Assembly: GCA_030533445.1 (NCBI GenBank)
Contig: CM060068.1
Coordinates: 19,683,510-19,747,509, forward strand
Reading direction: 5' to 3'
Length of the DNA: 64,000 bases
Origin: Cyprinodon diabolis
Lineage: Eukaryota; Chordata; Actinopteri; Cyprinodontiformes; Cyprinodontidae
The notes under the pieces are model-generated. The model had not been told where the DNA came from, did not search any database, and was given only the letters and a program-made list of their open reading frames with translations. This document shows positions 1 to 15,166 of this stretch, one piece after another (position 1 is the stretch's first letter; the number at the start of each line of letters is the position of its first letter). The position numbers and the translations under genes are program-made.

Positions 1-49
1 TAAAACTTTTTTCCCTATAGAGTGGGATTTCCATCTAAACTGTCTTATT

Positions 50-570
50 TGTGTCAGCACTGGCAATGCTGAAGAAAATGACCCCACAGCATGATGCTGC
101 CCCACCAAACCTGCTTCCTTGGCGGGCCAAAAACATTTCTAAGTCTGTCGTTCCTGACCAGCGCGCCTGCTGCTTATAGAGTTCTCACAGGTTTAAGCAC
201 AAAGCAAAAGGTAGGAAATCAAAGTTTTTCTTCTCACTTTACTTCTATAAATGCAGCGTTCATGCTCAAACTCCACGTCATGCACCTCTGCGTAATTTCT
301 GCTGTAACCGCCGTGGTTATTGTGATTAATTCCGATTGTGCAAATGCCGACCGATCCTGCTTTTATTTACTTTGGCACAACTCCGTTTGTTTATTTAATT
401 TGGAAATTTGGCAGCAAAAAAAGTCGACTGAAGTTCTTTTGACCAGTTGTCTCTTTCCTGTCGAAGGACATCATCCCCACATCACCATGCTGCCACAAAC
501 ACAGCGCTTTACTTGCAGGCCAAACAACTTTGATTTTTTTCTAATGACGAGAGCAAATTCGTTATATTTC
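50..570 (-). mobile_element. Degenerate Tc1/mariner transposase relics
   Basis: Read on the minus strand, about 75-135 encodes a run like GSIMLWGHF, the glycine-rich block in the middle of Tc1-family transposases (usual form GGGSIMLWGCFSA). A second piece at about 475-560 resembles the antisense of the segment around the first catalytic Asp. Both are broken by frameshifts, and no terminal repeats are visible. This is old debris. The 167-codon plus-strand reading frame over it is antisense to the relic and not a gene. Confidence 0.6.
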
Positions 571-1594
571 TTATCTCCCCCAAATAGCTTGTAGCACGCT
601 TCACAAAAATAAACAAACAAATAAATACAAATATTTTTCCGCCACAGCTCAATTCAAGCGACTCCTTTGTGAAGGGTAGAATTGTTTAAGACATGTTTCT
701 TTGTTTATTAAAATAGTTCCTACAATTCACAACCGGTTAGATCACTTTTATACATTAACTGTACAGCTTAAAGAAGAAAATCTGAATAAAATTAACTACA
801 AAATGCTTCTTTCCTTGTTTTATTGCCTCAAAAATTATGCATTAAGTCGTGCGCTTTATTTACTTAAACACGGCAAAGTTTTTGAATGGAATTTCACCCA
901 CTTAATGACCTACATGATTACATAGGCCTAGTTTAAAAGACACTATTTATTACTTTGCTACTTTTATGGCAATGAAAGGAACACATTTTTGTGTTTTTCA
1001 AAGCCCAACAAAAAAAAAACATTAGTTTTTTTAATTTTAAGATTGAATATGTTTGATATTTCTTTAAAACGCACATTTAAATCTTTTATTTTATTAAATA
1101 TACAATGTGTTTTTACATTATTAGAATGTGGGAAATATTCAGGGAGCTTTCAGCAAACTGATTTAAATAGATTCGTATTCAGATGTAATATTTTTGATTG
1201 ACACTGTCGCTTCACGGAGGCGTAAATTAAACCACTGTGCGCTAAAATTACCAAAGAGCGCGTTATGAAGTGATGAAAATCAAACAACACTAAAATTAAA
1301 ACATAATGAGTATGCATCTATTGTGTGGAAATTGTCCGCAGTTTTAATAGCAATATGTTAGTTGGTTTTAAAATACATCAATAAAAAGTATTAAAATGAA
1401 ATAAATAAAAAATACAAAAATGTTATATTACCATCTAAACACTGGCTTTAATTTTACATGCTGTTAGCGCAGTTGGTAACCCATGGTAAGAAAAAAAAAA
1501 CTGAAAAAGGAAAAGAGTTTGTAGAAAATATACCAAAGTTTGTCATGCCTGTAAAGAGGATTTGGCTTCATTTCAGATGAATTGTTTTCAAAGT
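571..1594. other. AT-rich stretch without a recognised gene
   Basis: Very AT-rich, with short reading frames only and no splice-flanked coding block. It lies downstream of nr4a2 on the nr4a2 strand. A short tRNA-like string near 1460-1490 lacks the rest of a tRNA. Confidence 0.6.
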
Positions 1595-2446
1595 TTTATT
1601 TGTAAACATTAAATATTTCTTTCTCTCTAAAGATTTTGAAGTCGGAATCGAAAGCGTTTACACAAGTTGTAATTATTACATCATGAGCCAAAAATGATCG
1701 AGGCCTACATCACAAACTTTTTTTTCCCCCCTTTCGGCTTCCAGAAGTGTTAAATCAAAGCTACTTAGACGTTCATAAAGACATTTAAAAAAAATCATAG
1801 ACAACGTGCTCAGCGTTAACTTTGATGGAGTTATTTTTTTTTTAAATCGTTTAAATTGCACCATGCTTTAGTGTAGCTCCTGGCAATAGAAATAATAAAT
1901 ATATAGAAACGCTTATATTCAACAGCAACAATACTTACAGCACATACAAACAAGGAATGTCTGACAGTTTTTTTCGTTGTTTTTCTTCTTTTTTTTTTTT
2001 TACAAACACCATGAAGGAAGGGGTCCCCTCATGTTTTTCTATACAGATGATGAGATATTATAAGGAGTGCCATAACTACCAATCTGTATCAAATCTAGCA
2101 GACTACATAGTGTCCGGTATATTTTTAAATATATAGACATCACCTCAGCAAGTGCCTATAAAAGAACAAGAAAGAAAAAAAAAGCAGAAAGGTGGAACAT
2201 GCGTTATCTTATCTGGAGACTTTTTGGGAATCCGGTCAGAAACACATATATAGGCACAAGTCCAAAAAAAAAAAATAAAAGTAGAGAAAGTGTTTTTTTT
2301 TCCTTATAACAAAGTCTGTACACATGTTATAAATCGATGCGTTTTGAGGCATCCTGTGTTCTATTATAATATACAGTCTTATGCATGTGATTGTTGATTC
2401 ATATAAGCTATATAGAAATGGAATATATTACACTGTCTTGTGTTGA

Positions 2447-2526
<80 letters not shown>

Positions 2527-2705
2527 GCCTAGACATGTAGCGATTAAAATCTGAGCTTCATCTTTCATCTATATTTCATGAATTCTCATTAACTGTTGTT
2601 CAATTATAAATTTTACGAAATCCAACTAAGGAAAACACCACTGTTAAGTTCCCCTCAGACAGTCTTTTTTTTTTTTTTTTGTGAAAGTTCTTTGAGGTTT
2701 CGACC
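1595..2705 (-). other. nr4a2: Probable 3' untranslated region of nr4a2
   Basis: The sequence directly downstream of the nr4a2 stop codon has no competing gene. On the minus strand an AATAAA hexamer occurs at 1600-1595, about 1.1 kb after the stop, a length reasonable for this gene. The region is AU-rich in transcript sense, as expected for an immediate-early mRNA, and it contains a long tetranucleotide tract. The true cleavage site is inferred; other AATAAA candidates lie further out. Confidence 0.45.
2445..2526. repeat. (GAAA)n microsatellite in the nr4a2 3' UTR
   Basis: About 20 uninterrupted GAAA units on the plus strand, so the nr4a2 transcript would carry a (UUUC)n pyrimidine tract. A tract of this purity is expected to vary in length between individuals. 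Confidence 0.95.
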
Positions 2706-5573
<2,868 letters not shown>

Positions 5574-5726
5574 GGCTGAAAAACCCAGGAAAGAGATGCA
5601 TTTTTCAGAAAGAAAAACCATGGAAATCACACAAACGTATTCATCTGCATCCCACTACCAAAATTAACACGATCCAATATATCTCTATTTGTTTTGCAAA
5701 AAATATATAACTTATTCCCATCCTAC

Positions 5727-5828
5727 CTCAAGCTTTTGACAGTGTTCCGGTGACACTTGAAACAGGCAATGCAAAGGAGTGGTGTGGATGTCAGGTTTTA
5801 AGAGAGCGCCACTTTTCTGGACCTTCCA
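5727..5828 (-). other. nr4a2: nr4a2 5' UTR exon 2 (inferred)
   Basis: A 102-base block on the minus strand bounded by acceptor ttttttag|TGGAAGG and donor CTTGAG|gtagga, about 150 bases upstream of the first coding exon. Mammalian NR4A2 also has an untranslated exon here. It has no stop in the frame entered from exon 1, which matters for the upstream ORF described separately. The splice sites are good, but use is inferred. Confidence 0.65.
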
Positions 5829-6197
5829 CTAAAAAAAGAAACACTTCTTGGATTTAATATATAAGGATCATAAAGTCTTTACAGAGAAATATCAGAATTC
5901 AAAACACACATGCCAAATATAGATACATTCATCTTAAACTGCTTAGAAAAAATGTTTGAGTTTGATTCTTAGTATTCAAACTTTACGCAAGACTGACAAG
6001 TTGCTTGTAAAGCATAAAACAGTTTAACAATTTAATGTTATAGTAACACGCATTTATATTCAGAACAAGTCTGGATTTGATACAGTTTCAGTAAAAAAAA
6101 TAAAAAAATAAGGAAAGCATCTAAATCGCTTGGTCCCCCTAAGAGAGGACCAAGTGCGCCAGTTTTCTGTTTCGGAGAAGAGAAAGGCAGATCTTAC

Positions 6198-6358
6198 CTC
6201 TTTCGCATCAGGATCGTCGCTCTCAGTCCATACGATAAGCATATAGTAGGTAACCATCAAATTTGTTTAAAAACTCCAAATCATGAGCTGTCTTTTTCAA
6301 AAAGCGCCAAGCGGTGAAACTGTGTGTGACTCCGCGCACTTACAGCGACTCCAGCTCC
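6198..6358 (-). other. nr4a2: nr4a2 5' UTR exon 1 (5' end approximate)
   Basis: The block ends at donor AAAGAG|gtaaga (6198/6197). Its 5' limit is set about 28 bases downstream of a TATA-like element on the minus strand, so the start at 6358 is an estimate. It contains an ATG at 6257 that opens a long upstream ORF. Confidence 0.6.
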
Positions 6359-6450
6359 AACTATCCAGCCTGCCTCAATGTGGCTTTGTTTATGTGAGCT
6401 CTGGATGCCGTGGCCCACGTGTTTCGAGGCGCGACGTCATCAGCATCGAC
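6359..6450 (-). promoter_or_regulatory. nr4a2: nr4a2 core promoter with CRE
   Basis: The plus strand has TTTGTTTATGTG at 6385-6396, which on the gene strand reads CACATAAACAAA, a TATA-like element. Upstream of it lie a CACGTG E-box (6416-6421) and CGACGTCA (6432-6439), a near-consensus cAMP response element. NR4A genes are known CREB-driven immediate-early genes, so this arrangement fits. GC content rises locally, as in many promoters. Confidence 0.65.
6432..6439 (-). promoter_or_regulatory. cAMP response element
   Basis: TGACGTCG on the gene strand, about 45 bases upstream of the TATA-like box. It differs from the full palindrome TGACGTCA at the last base. Confidence 0.55.
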
Positions 6451-6837
6451 AGCGACGCCCACCAATCCGCTCGGGAACTTTCCCAGCTCCTAATTTTCCC
6501 CGTGAGTGTGTTTGTCTTGTGCTGTGCGCGCCCTCTGCGCTTCTTCCCCCATGAACCTAAGCAGAGGATGTTGTGGAGGCTGAACCCAGCTTAGTGTCTG
6601 CTCTGGACTCAGCGTCATGCATGTTACAGATGACATCTCTCCGCCCCGGGATGTGGATTTAATGTCTGCCTTACCTGTTGGATAGCCTAAGAGAACAAGT
6701 TTTATTTATTTATTTTTTTTATTTTTTTTTTTTGGTTGATTCTCATTTTATTATTAAAGTAGTTCATATTTTATTTAACTTTTGTCCATATCTGGACAAA
6801 TATGTAAAAAAAGAAATCTTTAACTTGTTAACTTTTT

Positions 6838-6889
6838 CCCATCCATCCATCCATCCATCCATCCATCCATCCATCCATCCATCCATCCA
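6838..6889. repeat. (CATC)n microsatellite
   Basis: About 12 perfect CCAT/ATCC units, 0.4 kb upstream of the nr4a2 promoter. Short reading frames through it encode only a Pro-Ser-Ile-His repeat. Confidence 0.95.
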
Positions 6890-8619
6890 ATTTTGACTTT
6901 CAAAAGAGAAAAAACAAATACATACAGCAGGTAATGTATTTTTTTTTTAATCAAACATATATAGGGGAAAGATGCTGACTTTACTTAATTTCCTCTAAAT
7001 CATAAACTAATAACGATTAAAGTATATTGGAGTACAGTATTTCAGATATAAGCCATGATAAGGGTGATAAAGAGGCCTAATAAAGCAAGGTTCAATATTA
7101 GTCTTTGTTATTTTCTGAAATTTCTCTTTTCAGTTGTGTTCCAAATTTAGACCTCAGATGGGGAGGAGCTAGCCTATTCATAGCACCGGTGAGCTGCTGC
7201 AGGAGGAAGGGGGGATAATTAGTGGGCCTGTAGCCAGTTGTCACGGGGGACCCAATTTAATCCCTAGAGAGGGAAGTGTGATAGGAGTTGGCAGAATGGA
7301 CTGACGTAGAAAATGCTCAGGTTGACGCAGTGGCCAAAATAATCTCCAGGCCTTATTGTTCTGCAGCGATGAAACAAACTGATCTCAGAGTAATCTTACA
7401 CCAGCACCTTGTGGCCAGCTGAGTAGTGGCCTAAATCTTGCTAGATAGGTTCTGGCCTGTGCAGTGAAAGCATGGGAGAGTGCAGACAGAGAGTGCATGT
7501 GCAGGGAGTTGGCTCCACATGCTACAGTCAGCATGGCCAAGCTAGCAGTGTTATATATTGCTGGTACAATATGCTGCTGCTTTATTAACCAACCAAAGCA
7601 GCCATCAGTCTTAAAGTAACAACCCAGACTAACAGTGCAATGGGACATTGTGAGCAGAGGTTAGGGTAGGGGGTGCATATAATTGTAACACTCTCCTCTA
7701 GAGGACACTATTGTGCATCAGCCATTGTTAACAAAGATGCACTCTCCCCAGTAAACCTAAAACCACAAACCTTGTCTTTGGAGGTTTTTATTGCCATTTA
7801 AAGTGTTTATTCTACTTCATTTTTAAAATTGAAGTCACACTCCATCAGTTAAAATAACACAAAGCAGTACATATATTTCAAGGGTAAGGAAAATGAGAGG
7901 CTAGTCTTTTCATTTTTGTGAACAAAAATCTGAAAAGTGTGGCATGGGACATTCAGCCCCCTTAAAATCCTAAATCCATTGCGAAATCCAACCCATCTTT
8001 AGGCTTTAGAGCTTATCTAATTAGCAGAGTCCTTCTTAGTGTAATTCAATCTGAATATACAGTTAATGCATACAATTCAAAAGCATACCAACATTGATCC
8101 TAAAAACACAATCAGAACTAAATTGAAAGGGTTTAGATTTCGAATTATATAAACATTTCCGTGTGCTAATATGTTCTAGTATATGACTAAAGACCCTTTA
8201 AGAATCTGTGACAATCCTTAAAAGAATTGTTAATGGACAAACACCATCCTTTGTAGGCCAGCTGCTTTTAAGTGTGCCATGACAGCTTAAACCTGCTATG
8301 ATATGGTTATATTGTGCACAATTGATTCAACATTTTAAACCTAAAAAAAATCTCGTACTCATTGTCTCCAGCTTCATACGGGACATATTTGCGGTGGAAA
8401 TGTCAAGACACACATTTTTTTAAATAATATATAAATATCATTATGCACAGTTAAGGATAATTTATATAGAGCTTTGCTTACACTAATGTTTTCACTTTAG
8501 GAAATCTCTATTCAGTATTTGAGGCAGGTGTAGGAAAATTAAGGGATTATCTTTTTTTTCCTTGTTCATTTTTTTTCATTCTGATCCTGTATGTAACCAA
8601 GTCTTAGGATTTTCCTCGT
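6890..8619. other. nr4a2 upstream flank, no gene seen
   Basis: No coding exon or known repeat recognised. Moderately AT-rich single-copy-looking sequence that could hold nr4a2 enhancers; nothing specific supports one here. Confidence 0.5.
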
Positions 8620-9012
8620 GTCCAGATCAAACATTGCTCATAAATCAATTACAGCTGAAAAAGCAGCTGGCTGCGCTTTAGGGGATCCATGCAAGGTGTG
8701 AATGGTGATCACCACTCAATCCTTTAATGTCTGATCAGCTCTCACTTGAGATTAGGGCTCATGTGGGTGGCTTTCACTGCAGGAACTGTGTCCTGTATGC
8801 AAAGTTAACTTCCCGTGTCAACCCTCAATTTACGTCACTGCTTTACGTCATTTGCCTTTAGTTTTTTTTTTCCTCCCTGTGTTGTCCTCTATCAGCACCG
8901 TTTGGTGTTTGGTCCAACTGAGATTGTCAGTTTATCAGTATAACATCTGCAAATCTGACAGCGATGCAAAACGTGTAATTAGGCAATCACAAACCCCATG
9001 GTGGAGACCTTT
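8620..9012. promoter_or_regulatory. Candidate cis-regulatory module with two TTACGTCA sites
   Basis: Two copies of TTACGTCA (8830-8837 and 8843-8850), spaced 13 bases start to start, lie in a complex non-repetitive stretch 2.4 kb upstream of nr4a2. TTACGTCA is bound by CREB/ATF and related bZIP factors. Homeodomain-type ATCAATTACAG and TAATTAG motifs are nearby. That it is an enhancer is inference; cross-species conservation was not tested. Confidence 0.35.
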
Positions 9013-9679
9013 CAGCTTCCCAATCCAGCTCATCTTGTTTCCTATTTGGCTGATATGCAGGGCCAGCCTGCAACTAAATGGGGCCCAAGGCAGATTTAAC
9101 TCCAGGGGCTCCTTGCTCCAGCAGCACCGCTGTATTTAATTTTCACACATTGTGTGACAGGCAGTCAACTTTTTGGTGAAATCCCTAACACACCTAAATA
9201 CAAGTCATATTGTGTCATGTAAAATGGGGTACCACCTCTCCAAACCTAACTGATACCTTTATTTAAAGGGATTTTAGTCTAAGATAACAGAGCATGATAC
9301 AGTAGAGATGGAAATACTGTTTACAGCTGGGTCCAGGGTTCAATGTATAACTAGAGGCTTTCTTTATTTTTATATCATATAACTTACTACTTCATTTCCA
9401 ACTGCAGAATGGTGCAGATGAAAAGGACACTTTTCCCAAATGTACCAAATTGTTCGTATACAACTTTTATATGGTCAACTAATAGAATGGGATTTTCCTT
9501 TTTGTCAAATCTATGACAACACCAAGTAGTTTATATACCTTTGTATATAATCAGTTTACTGTTTTTATATTGTAAAAACATGATACAGCACAATATTTTG
9601 TTTGTTCACTTTTTTTTAACTCTCACTTATTCTGTTATTTTTAAACACTTTTTGAGGTCCACATTGTGTGACCACTTTT

Positions 9680-9765
9680 GCTATAACCTTTTGCTTCTGT
9701 AACAGCACAATTTCCCCATTGTGGGACAATAAAGGGATTTTCTATTCAACTCTATTCTAATATTA
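9680..9765 (+). mobile_element. LINE 3' tail
   Basis: The string CAATTTCCCCATTGTGGGAC followed by AATAAAGG is the common 3' end of a teleost non-LTR retrotransposon family; the same end recurs near 58190-58245. Only the tail is recognised. Confidence 0.6.
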
Positions 9766-11199
9766 AAATATACATGTTTTATTTGGTGGATAATTAAAAG
9801 CTCTTTCACAGTCAGTTTTAGAAGTACAAATATTAATTTACATTTGTCAGAGATACATATTCCCGATGTTGCTGTAGCAGACATTGCATTGATATATATA
9901 TACCAGGACATATGATATGTCTATGATATAAATGATATGGTATTTTTAAACGTTTTTAATCTTTAGCTCTACTCTTAAGAGCACAAAAGCAATTAATATA
10001 TCAACACGATTTTGCTAAAATGTCTGTGATTTCTTTATTGTGTTATTGCATTACTTACCTCATGTTGCCACATATTTTTCTGTCAGTTACTTTTTCTTCT
10101 TCAGATGGTTAGCGAGGCAGAGATGCTTAGAAGAAGCCCCTAGAGCATCCAACTAACGTAAATATGTTTTAAAAGGTGGAATTTTAAAATGTTTTCAAGA
10201 GGTTTAAAATTTGTGGTCCATTAAAGTGACATGTTGAAAAGAGAAAGAACCTGAACTGTATTGCTTGATATAAAGGTCCTGGTAATTGGTTTTGGTCATT
10301 TTTATCTTATTATTTCTTGCATTTCTTTTTTTCAGTCTTATTACTTTTGACTTTTCCTGGTCTAATAAGGAGTCATCTGCTAAGATAAGTTTTGTATTGA
10401 CCATTAATCTATTTGCAAGAACATTTGGAAAACAGGACTTCAAGTGATTTAATTGTAAACTATGTTGTATTGTAACTCCAAGAAATCATATATGCTCTAC
10501 AGTTAAAATAGTTTAATACATTGTATTTTAAGACTAGAGTGACAGAGACAGTGATAAGAACCAACATCACTGAATAAATTAAGCAAAAACATCTCTTCAC
10601 ATTTTATAACTTAAATAAAGTAAAATTATACTTGAGATTTGCACATTTTATGGAAAGTTTCCTCTCTATCTGGTCAATAACCTTATAAAAATCACTATGT
10701 ATAATTTAAATGAAAGGAAATCATTGTTTACAGGTAAAAATTAAAAGGAAAGTCTTTTGACTTGTTTCACCTTTGTCTCTCCCTTATGAAAACGTACTTG
10801 CAAGCATAGAAAGTAGATGAAAGTGCTCACTTATAATTTCATAAAATACACCTATACATCAGGATGAAAAAGGCACTAACTACAATTTTACGCTTTTTAT
10901 AAATTATCTCACATTGTTGTTTTCTTTTCTTAAAATCTAAAAAATGAATAAAAAATGGGTTGCTGACTTTCTTTTAAAATTAATCCAATGATGAAAATCC
11001 GCTCTCCATACTCACAAGACAAGTGTCATCTCCAACCTTCGGCAGGTCTCAAACTTTCTGATAACTGTACAGCCCGACCCTGAAGGCATCTCTTTGTTCG
11101 GTGTCTTCCTTCCATTCCTGAATTCCCACTTTACAAGCCTAAACGTCTACTTAATATGCTTTAATGCCTGCTCTTTAGAGCCAGGAAGCACTTCATCAC
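9766..11199. other. AT-rich intergenic stretch
   Basis: No exon, RNA gene or family-level repeat recognised. Reading frames are short and lack family motifs. Confidence 0.5.
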
Positions 11200-11900
11200 T
11201 TTTATACACCTTTATATAACACACTGTTAACTAGCAATGCCTTATGGAGCAGCTTGTCTTGCAGCTGGAAGGCGCCTCCATGGCATGATGGAGGTATCTG
11301 TTCACCATTCACAATGAGACAGTAAAATGGGAATAGAGGCCTCTGCATACTGCTGCTGTCTATATCAGTCAGTGATGAATATTCATGAATCACAGTGTCA
11401 TGACATGCTCTGTAATTGGCAGCAACATTAGTAATGACACTGCTGGTATCAAGTCCCTGCATATTCATGCGGTGGGGCAATATTTCCTCACGCTGGTGTT
11501 TTTCTGTTCTTTTTCAATCCTCCTGAAAGTGGAAATGTATTCTGAAGCTGCAGGTGTCCCTGTTGCCACAATCAATTGCTGGCTGGATTGTGCCCCCATG
11601 AAAATCAGACAAACTATTAGATTTTTCTTTCAAAATATGTTTGATTAATAATATGTCTGAATTATTAAAGGATGAGAGGACTCTGTATTTTTGAATCTCT
11701 TTGTAATCATTTTGACTGTGGATTCACAGAAGCAGCAGTGCCAATGCTGCTGGCTATCATGCTGTCATATGATCACAACAGTCGATTGTTTCCTAAAAGT
11801 AGAAGACTGAACATTTTCAATTGTCCCGAAGATAAAGCATGCACTTATGTGATTATTTTATGCCGTTTCCCTTTTAAACCAGATGTCTGAGGTTTGCACA
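11200..11900. promoter_or_regulatory. Candidate conserved non-coding segment
   Basis: Complex, non-repetitive sequence containing ATGAATATTCATGAAT (11375-11390), two overlapping perfect palindromes that resemble POU-dimer sites, and GCATATTCATGC about 80 bases on. It codes for nothing recognisable. The conserved-element call rests on sequence texture and these motifs only. Confidence 0.25.
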
Positions 11901-12239
11901 GAAACAATCTTGTTTCCTCTGAGGTTTTTGCTCTGATTGTCTCACTGCAGCAGATCTCTTTTTGTGTTGGAATCTGCTGCTTCGGCCGCACCAAAGTGTA
12001 AGGGAGTGGATAATGAGCACATTGGAAAAGGCTTTTCCTAAGCTGCAAGGCTTTTCCCTCTAAGAAGCTGGAGGGATGGATTTTACTTCTCCTGGGTTGA
12101 TGAAGTAGAGGAAGGCATAATAAAAAAAAAATAGCTTAAATTCAGCCTCATTTGTTCTTATCCCCTAAATTCAGTAAAACATTGAATCAAAGCAACCAAA
12201 CACACAAAGTTGTAATGAATTTGGCACTGATGACTGAGT

Positions 12240-12950
12240 TGTAAGCTCACGACTTCCACCTACCTTGGTTCCTCCCTGGTTTCGTCTGCCCTTCTCTGAT
12301 CCACCTGCTCCAGCTCCTCTTTAGGCTGCCTGTTTCCAGCCATCAGTGTGAGACTATTCAAGCCAAGTTTAATAGTTTTCTAGTGTACCCTGTTGTGTTT
12401 TGACTGCCTGATCCTGACCTGTTTCTGCCTCTGGATTACTGAGTTTTGGCCTGCCGCTGTCCCGGTCTGTTTCTGCCTGTTCCTGTGTTTGTACTGCTGT
12501 TTGGACTCTTCCTGTTACCAACCTTGGATCTGTCGCCTGACCCCGGCTTGGATTTTACTTTTTGTTTCTCTGCATCTCTCTGATCTTTTGGTCTGGACAT
12601 CTGCTTTGTCACCTGCTCAGGATTCTGCCTCTGGACTCTTCTGTTCCTCTGCGTCAGCTGGCTTCCGCTCAACTTCACCCCTGGAACTCTCTGGGCGGCT
12701 CCCGCCACAAATTTTGGGGAAGTACTCCTTCCTCTAGACAAGGACAGAACTAAGAACCAGGTTAGTGACTCACATGCTCGTTAATATTCCCTGTCTGAGT
12801 CTAGTGGTCACTAACCCGAGTATCTATCTTCACAGAGAATCTAGCAGGCCTGTCCGAGCTGACGAGCAATCCGGAGCAATCAATACAGCGTTTTACAAAC
12901 CTGTTCTGTCTGCCTGAATTCTGGGTCCTATTTTCTGAGCATTTAAAAAA
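12240..12950 (+). mobile_element. Ty3/gypsy-type LTR remnant
   Basis: A long C/T-rich run with repeated Cys-Leu-Pro-type words (CTGCCTG, CTGACC, TTTCTGCC) followed near 12905-12935 by CTGCCTGAATTCTGGGTCCT, a layout common to the U3/R/U5 of teleost gypsy elements. Reading frames of 101-114 codons on both strands here are compositional, not genes. Exact ends and target duplication are not visible. Confidence 0.45.
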
Positions 12951-13600
12951 GTGCCTTTTGACCTTCATGCAAAAAAAAAAAAATAAACAAAAAGGATGAT
13001 CCTGATCCTACCCCCATACAAGGAAGGCATTTTTAGGAAGGGCAAGGAAGCAAAGAGTTGATGGAAACAATACAGCTAAAACTGAATACTCCAGGAAGAC
13101 CTGCATTGTTTCATCTCTAAATTTGCAAATCAGGTAAAGACATAACACCAGATAATGTAATTGCAGCTGCAGTTGCAGAGAAAAGTGATTCTACAAAGAA
13201 TACATATATTCGAAGGCCCCGAACATATGCCTTTTTTTCTTCAATTCCATGATTATGCACAACTTAGTCTATCATAAAATCAATAAATAAAATGCAAGAA
13301 TTTATGGTAATAGAGTGACAAAATGTACCTTTGAAAAACAGTCCACTCCATAACTCTTTAACCCACATGTCATGAGGTGTGAAGTTTGAGAAGGACTTAA
13401 GTGCAGACCAGAAATGGAACAAGTATGATGAGTTTTTAATAATGATAAAATGAACTTACATAGACAATAGCAGCAATGCACATGGTTTGAAAAAGTCACA
13501 AGTCTACATGGAAAGTAACAATAAATTCTTCAATATTAATGGGAGATTCCCGACAAGAAAAATAAGCACCAGAAAGCTTTTTATCGAGGAACGTTTATAT
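12951..13600. other. Intergenic stretch, nothing recognised
   Basis: AT-rich; only short reading frames. Confidence 0.5.
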
Positions 13601-13843
13601 GTCGGGGAAGTGTTGGTCTAGTGGTTAGAGCAGTGTGCTTGTGCTCTGAGAAGGTTGCAAGTACCCGGTTCGATCCCCACAGCCTCCACTCTGGGTTCTT
13701 GAGCAAGAACCAAATCACCACACTGCTCCACAAAAAGGGCAGCCCACTGCTCCCCAAAGGGATGGGTTAAATGCAGAGAGGGAATTTCCTTGCTTTGTAC
13801 TTGACAATTTAATGACAATAAAGTTTAATTCTATGCTATTCTG
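13601..13843 (+). mobile_element. tRNA-derived SINE, copy 1
   Basis: The 5' part is tRNA-like, with an A box TGGTCTAGTGG (about 13614-13624) and a B box GGTTCGATCC (13667-13676), spacing right for RNA polymerase III. A body with ACACTGCTCC and CAGCCCACTGCTCC words follows, then a 3' tail GACAATAAAG shared with LINE ends. A second copy of the same family lies at 26551-26765. Confidence 0.8.
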
Positions 13844-14680
13844 AAATGTGGTGATAACATGGGAACGGTGGTCTGTTAATCAGAAAGAAATGCAGAGCAA
13901 CTGCAGCTGCAGCTAAGTAGGCAGGTGAGAAAGAGACAACTAATTAACCTGACTGGAGCTGAACAGAAAATAATTGAAATGAACAGAGAACAAACTAAAA
14001 TGTCATCTAGAAAATGTAAACAACTGAAAAACAAAGTAAAAGACACAAATTAAATCCAAATCTCATACACCTTGGATTATAAAATCACCATAATTTCTTA
14101 TTATTATTTTTGCTTATCATTATGCAATATTTAGTAGGTATTTAACAAAAAGTTTGCTTTATGAAACTCTCTATACTGGTGCTGAGTTGAACATTTCTAA
14201 CAGTTCTGAAAGGCCTTCAGAAGGTATGAAAAAAAAACAAAAAATCAGGCTTTTTTTTTTTTAAAGCAAAAGAAATCAAAGAAATTAGCTGATGAGGCAG
14301 ACAATCACACAATACTGAACTGCATTTTTAGAAATGCTAAAAACAGGATTGTTCAATGTTCAAAACATCAGCATAGTTTAAAATTCAAGCATAGTTAAAA
14401 TGATTACTCATTGGATCATCTAATCAAAATAAAACTCCAAAGGCAGAAAAACATCATCATATATATGCATCACAGATGCATACATATGATGCATATATAT
14501 AGAGATAGAAACAATGATGAGCAAATTTGCATCAACACCAAATGAATGCTAAATATGTCATTAACACATGATTTTATTTCGTTTATATATATGTAATAAT
14601 AGGCTACAAATACACTTGCCTGTATATTCATACCAATGTAACCTGCTGTAGGGTTACTTTTTATATCTACTGTCCTTGAC
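13844..14680. other. Intergenic stretch, nothing recognised
   Basis: AT-rich, with poly(A) and poly(T) runs; no motif supports a gene. Confidence 0.5.
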
Positions 14681-14689
14681 AAACCAAAT

Positions 14690-15000
14690 TGAAGTTCAGC
14701 ATAAATTACCTTCAACAGTATTAACACTGCTTGAGCCATTTTTGTCATCTTTCTGAAAAGATTGCTCATGGCAAAACATGGAGGAGGCAGCATCATGCTG
14801 AGATGATTTAGCAAGGATAGGAAAGCTGGTCGAAGCTGAAGGTCCCCACATACTCCAGTAGAGGGAAGAAATTTGTATTTGCTGTGAGCAGCTGCAAGGA
14901 CACTATGACATTATTCTGTTTCCCAAGCTCTGTCTTGGAGGTTTTCACTTCTTGTTCTTTCCACATCGCCTGGGCAGATTTTTCTCTTTTTCCACCAGGT
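14690..15000 (+). mobile_element. Tc1 transposase relic
   Basis: GGAGGAGGCAGCATCATGCT at about 14780-14800 encodes HGGGSIML, the glycine-rich block of Tc1 transposases, followed by a stop. The flanks are only weakly recognisable and no terminal repeats were found. Confidence 0.5.
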
Positions 15001-15166
15001 CCGAGATCAGTTGTATCATTGTGTGATTTGGATGCCATTAAGCAGAAAGAGGAGTGATTATTTCATCCTCCTTTCATTTTTGGAAAACTGCATTGTGAAC
15101 AATGCAGCTGGTGGAGGTGGTTACAAATACCAACATTTGTAACCACTTCTTTGAAACAGTGTAAAG

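Noticed and set aside
1459..1490. GTTAGCGCAGTTGGTAAC, like the D-arm of a tRNA
   Set aside because: No anticodon arm, no T-arm B box and no acceptor pairing follow, so it is not a tRNA gene and not clearly a SINE.
12393..12753. Overlapping 101- and 114-codon frames on both strands
   Set aside because: They follow the C/T-rich composition of an LTR; the peptides are Leu/Cys/Ser-rich and unrelated to known proteins.
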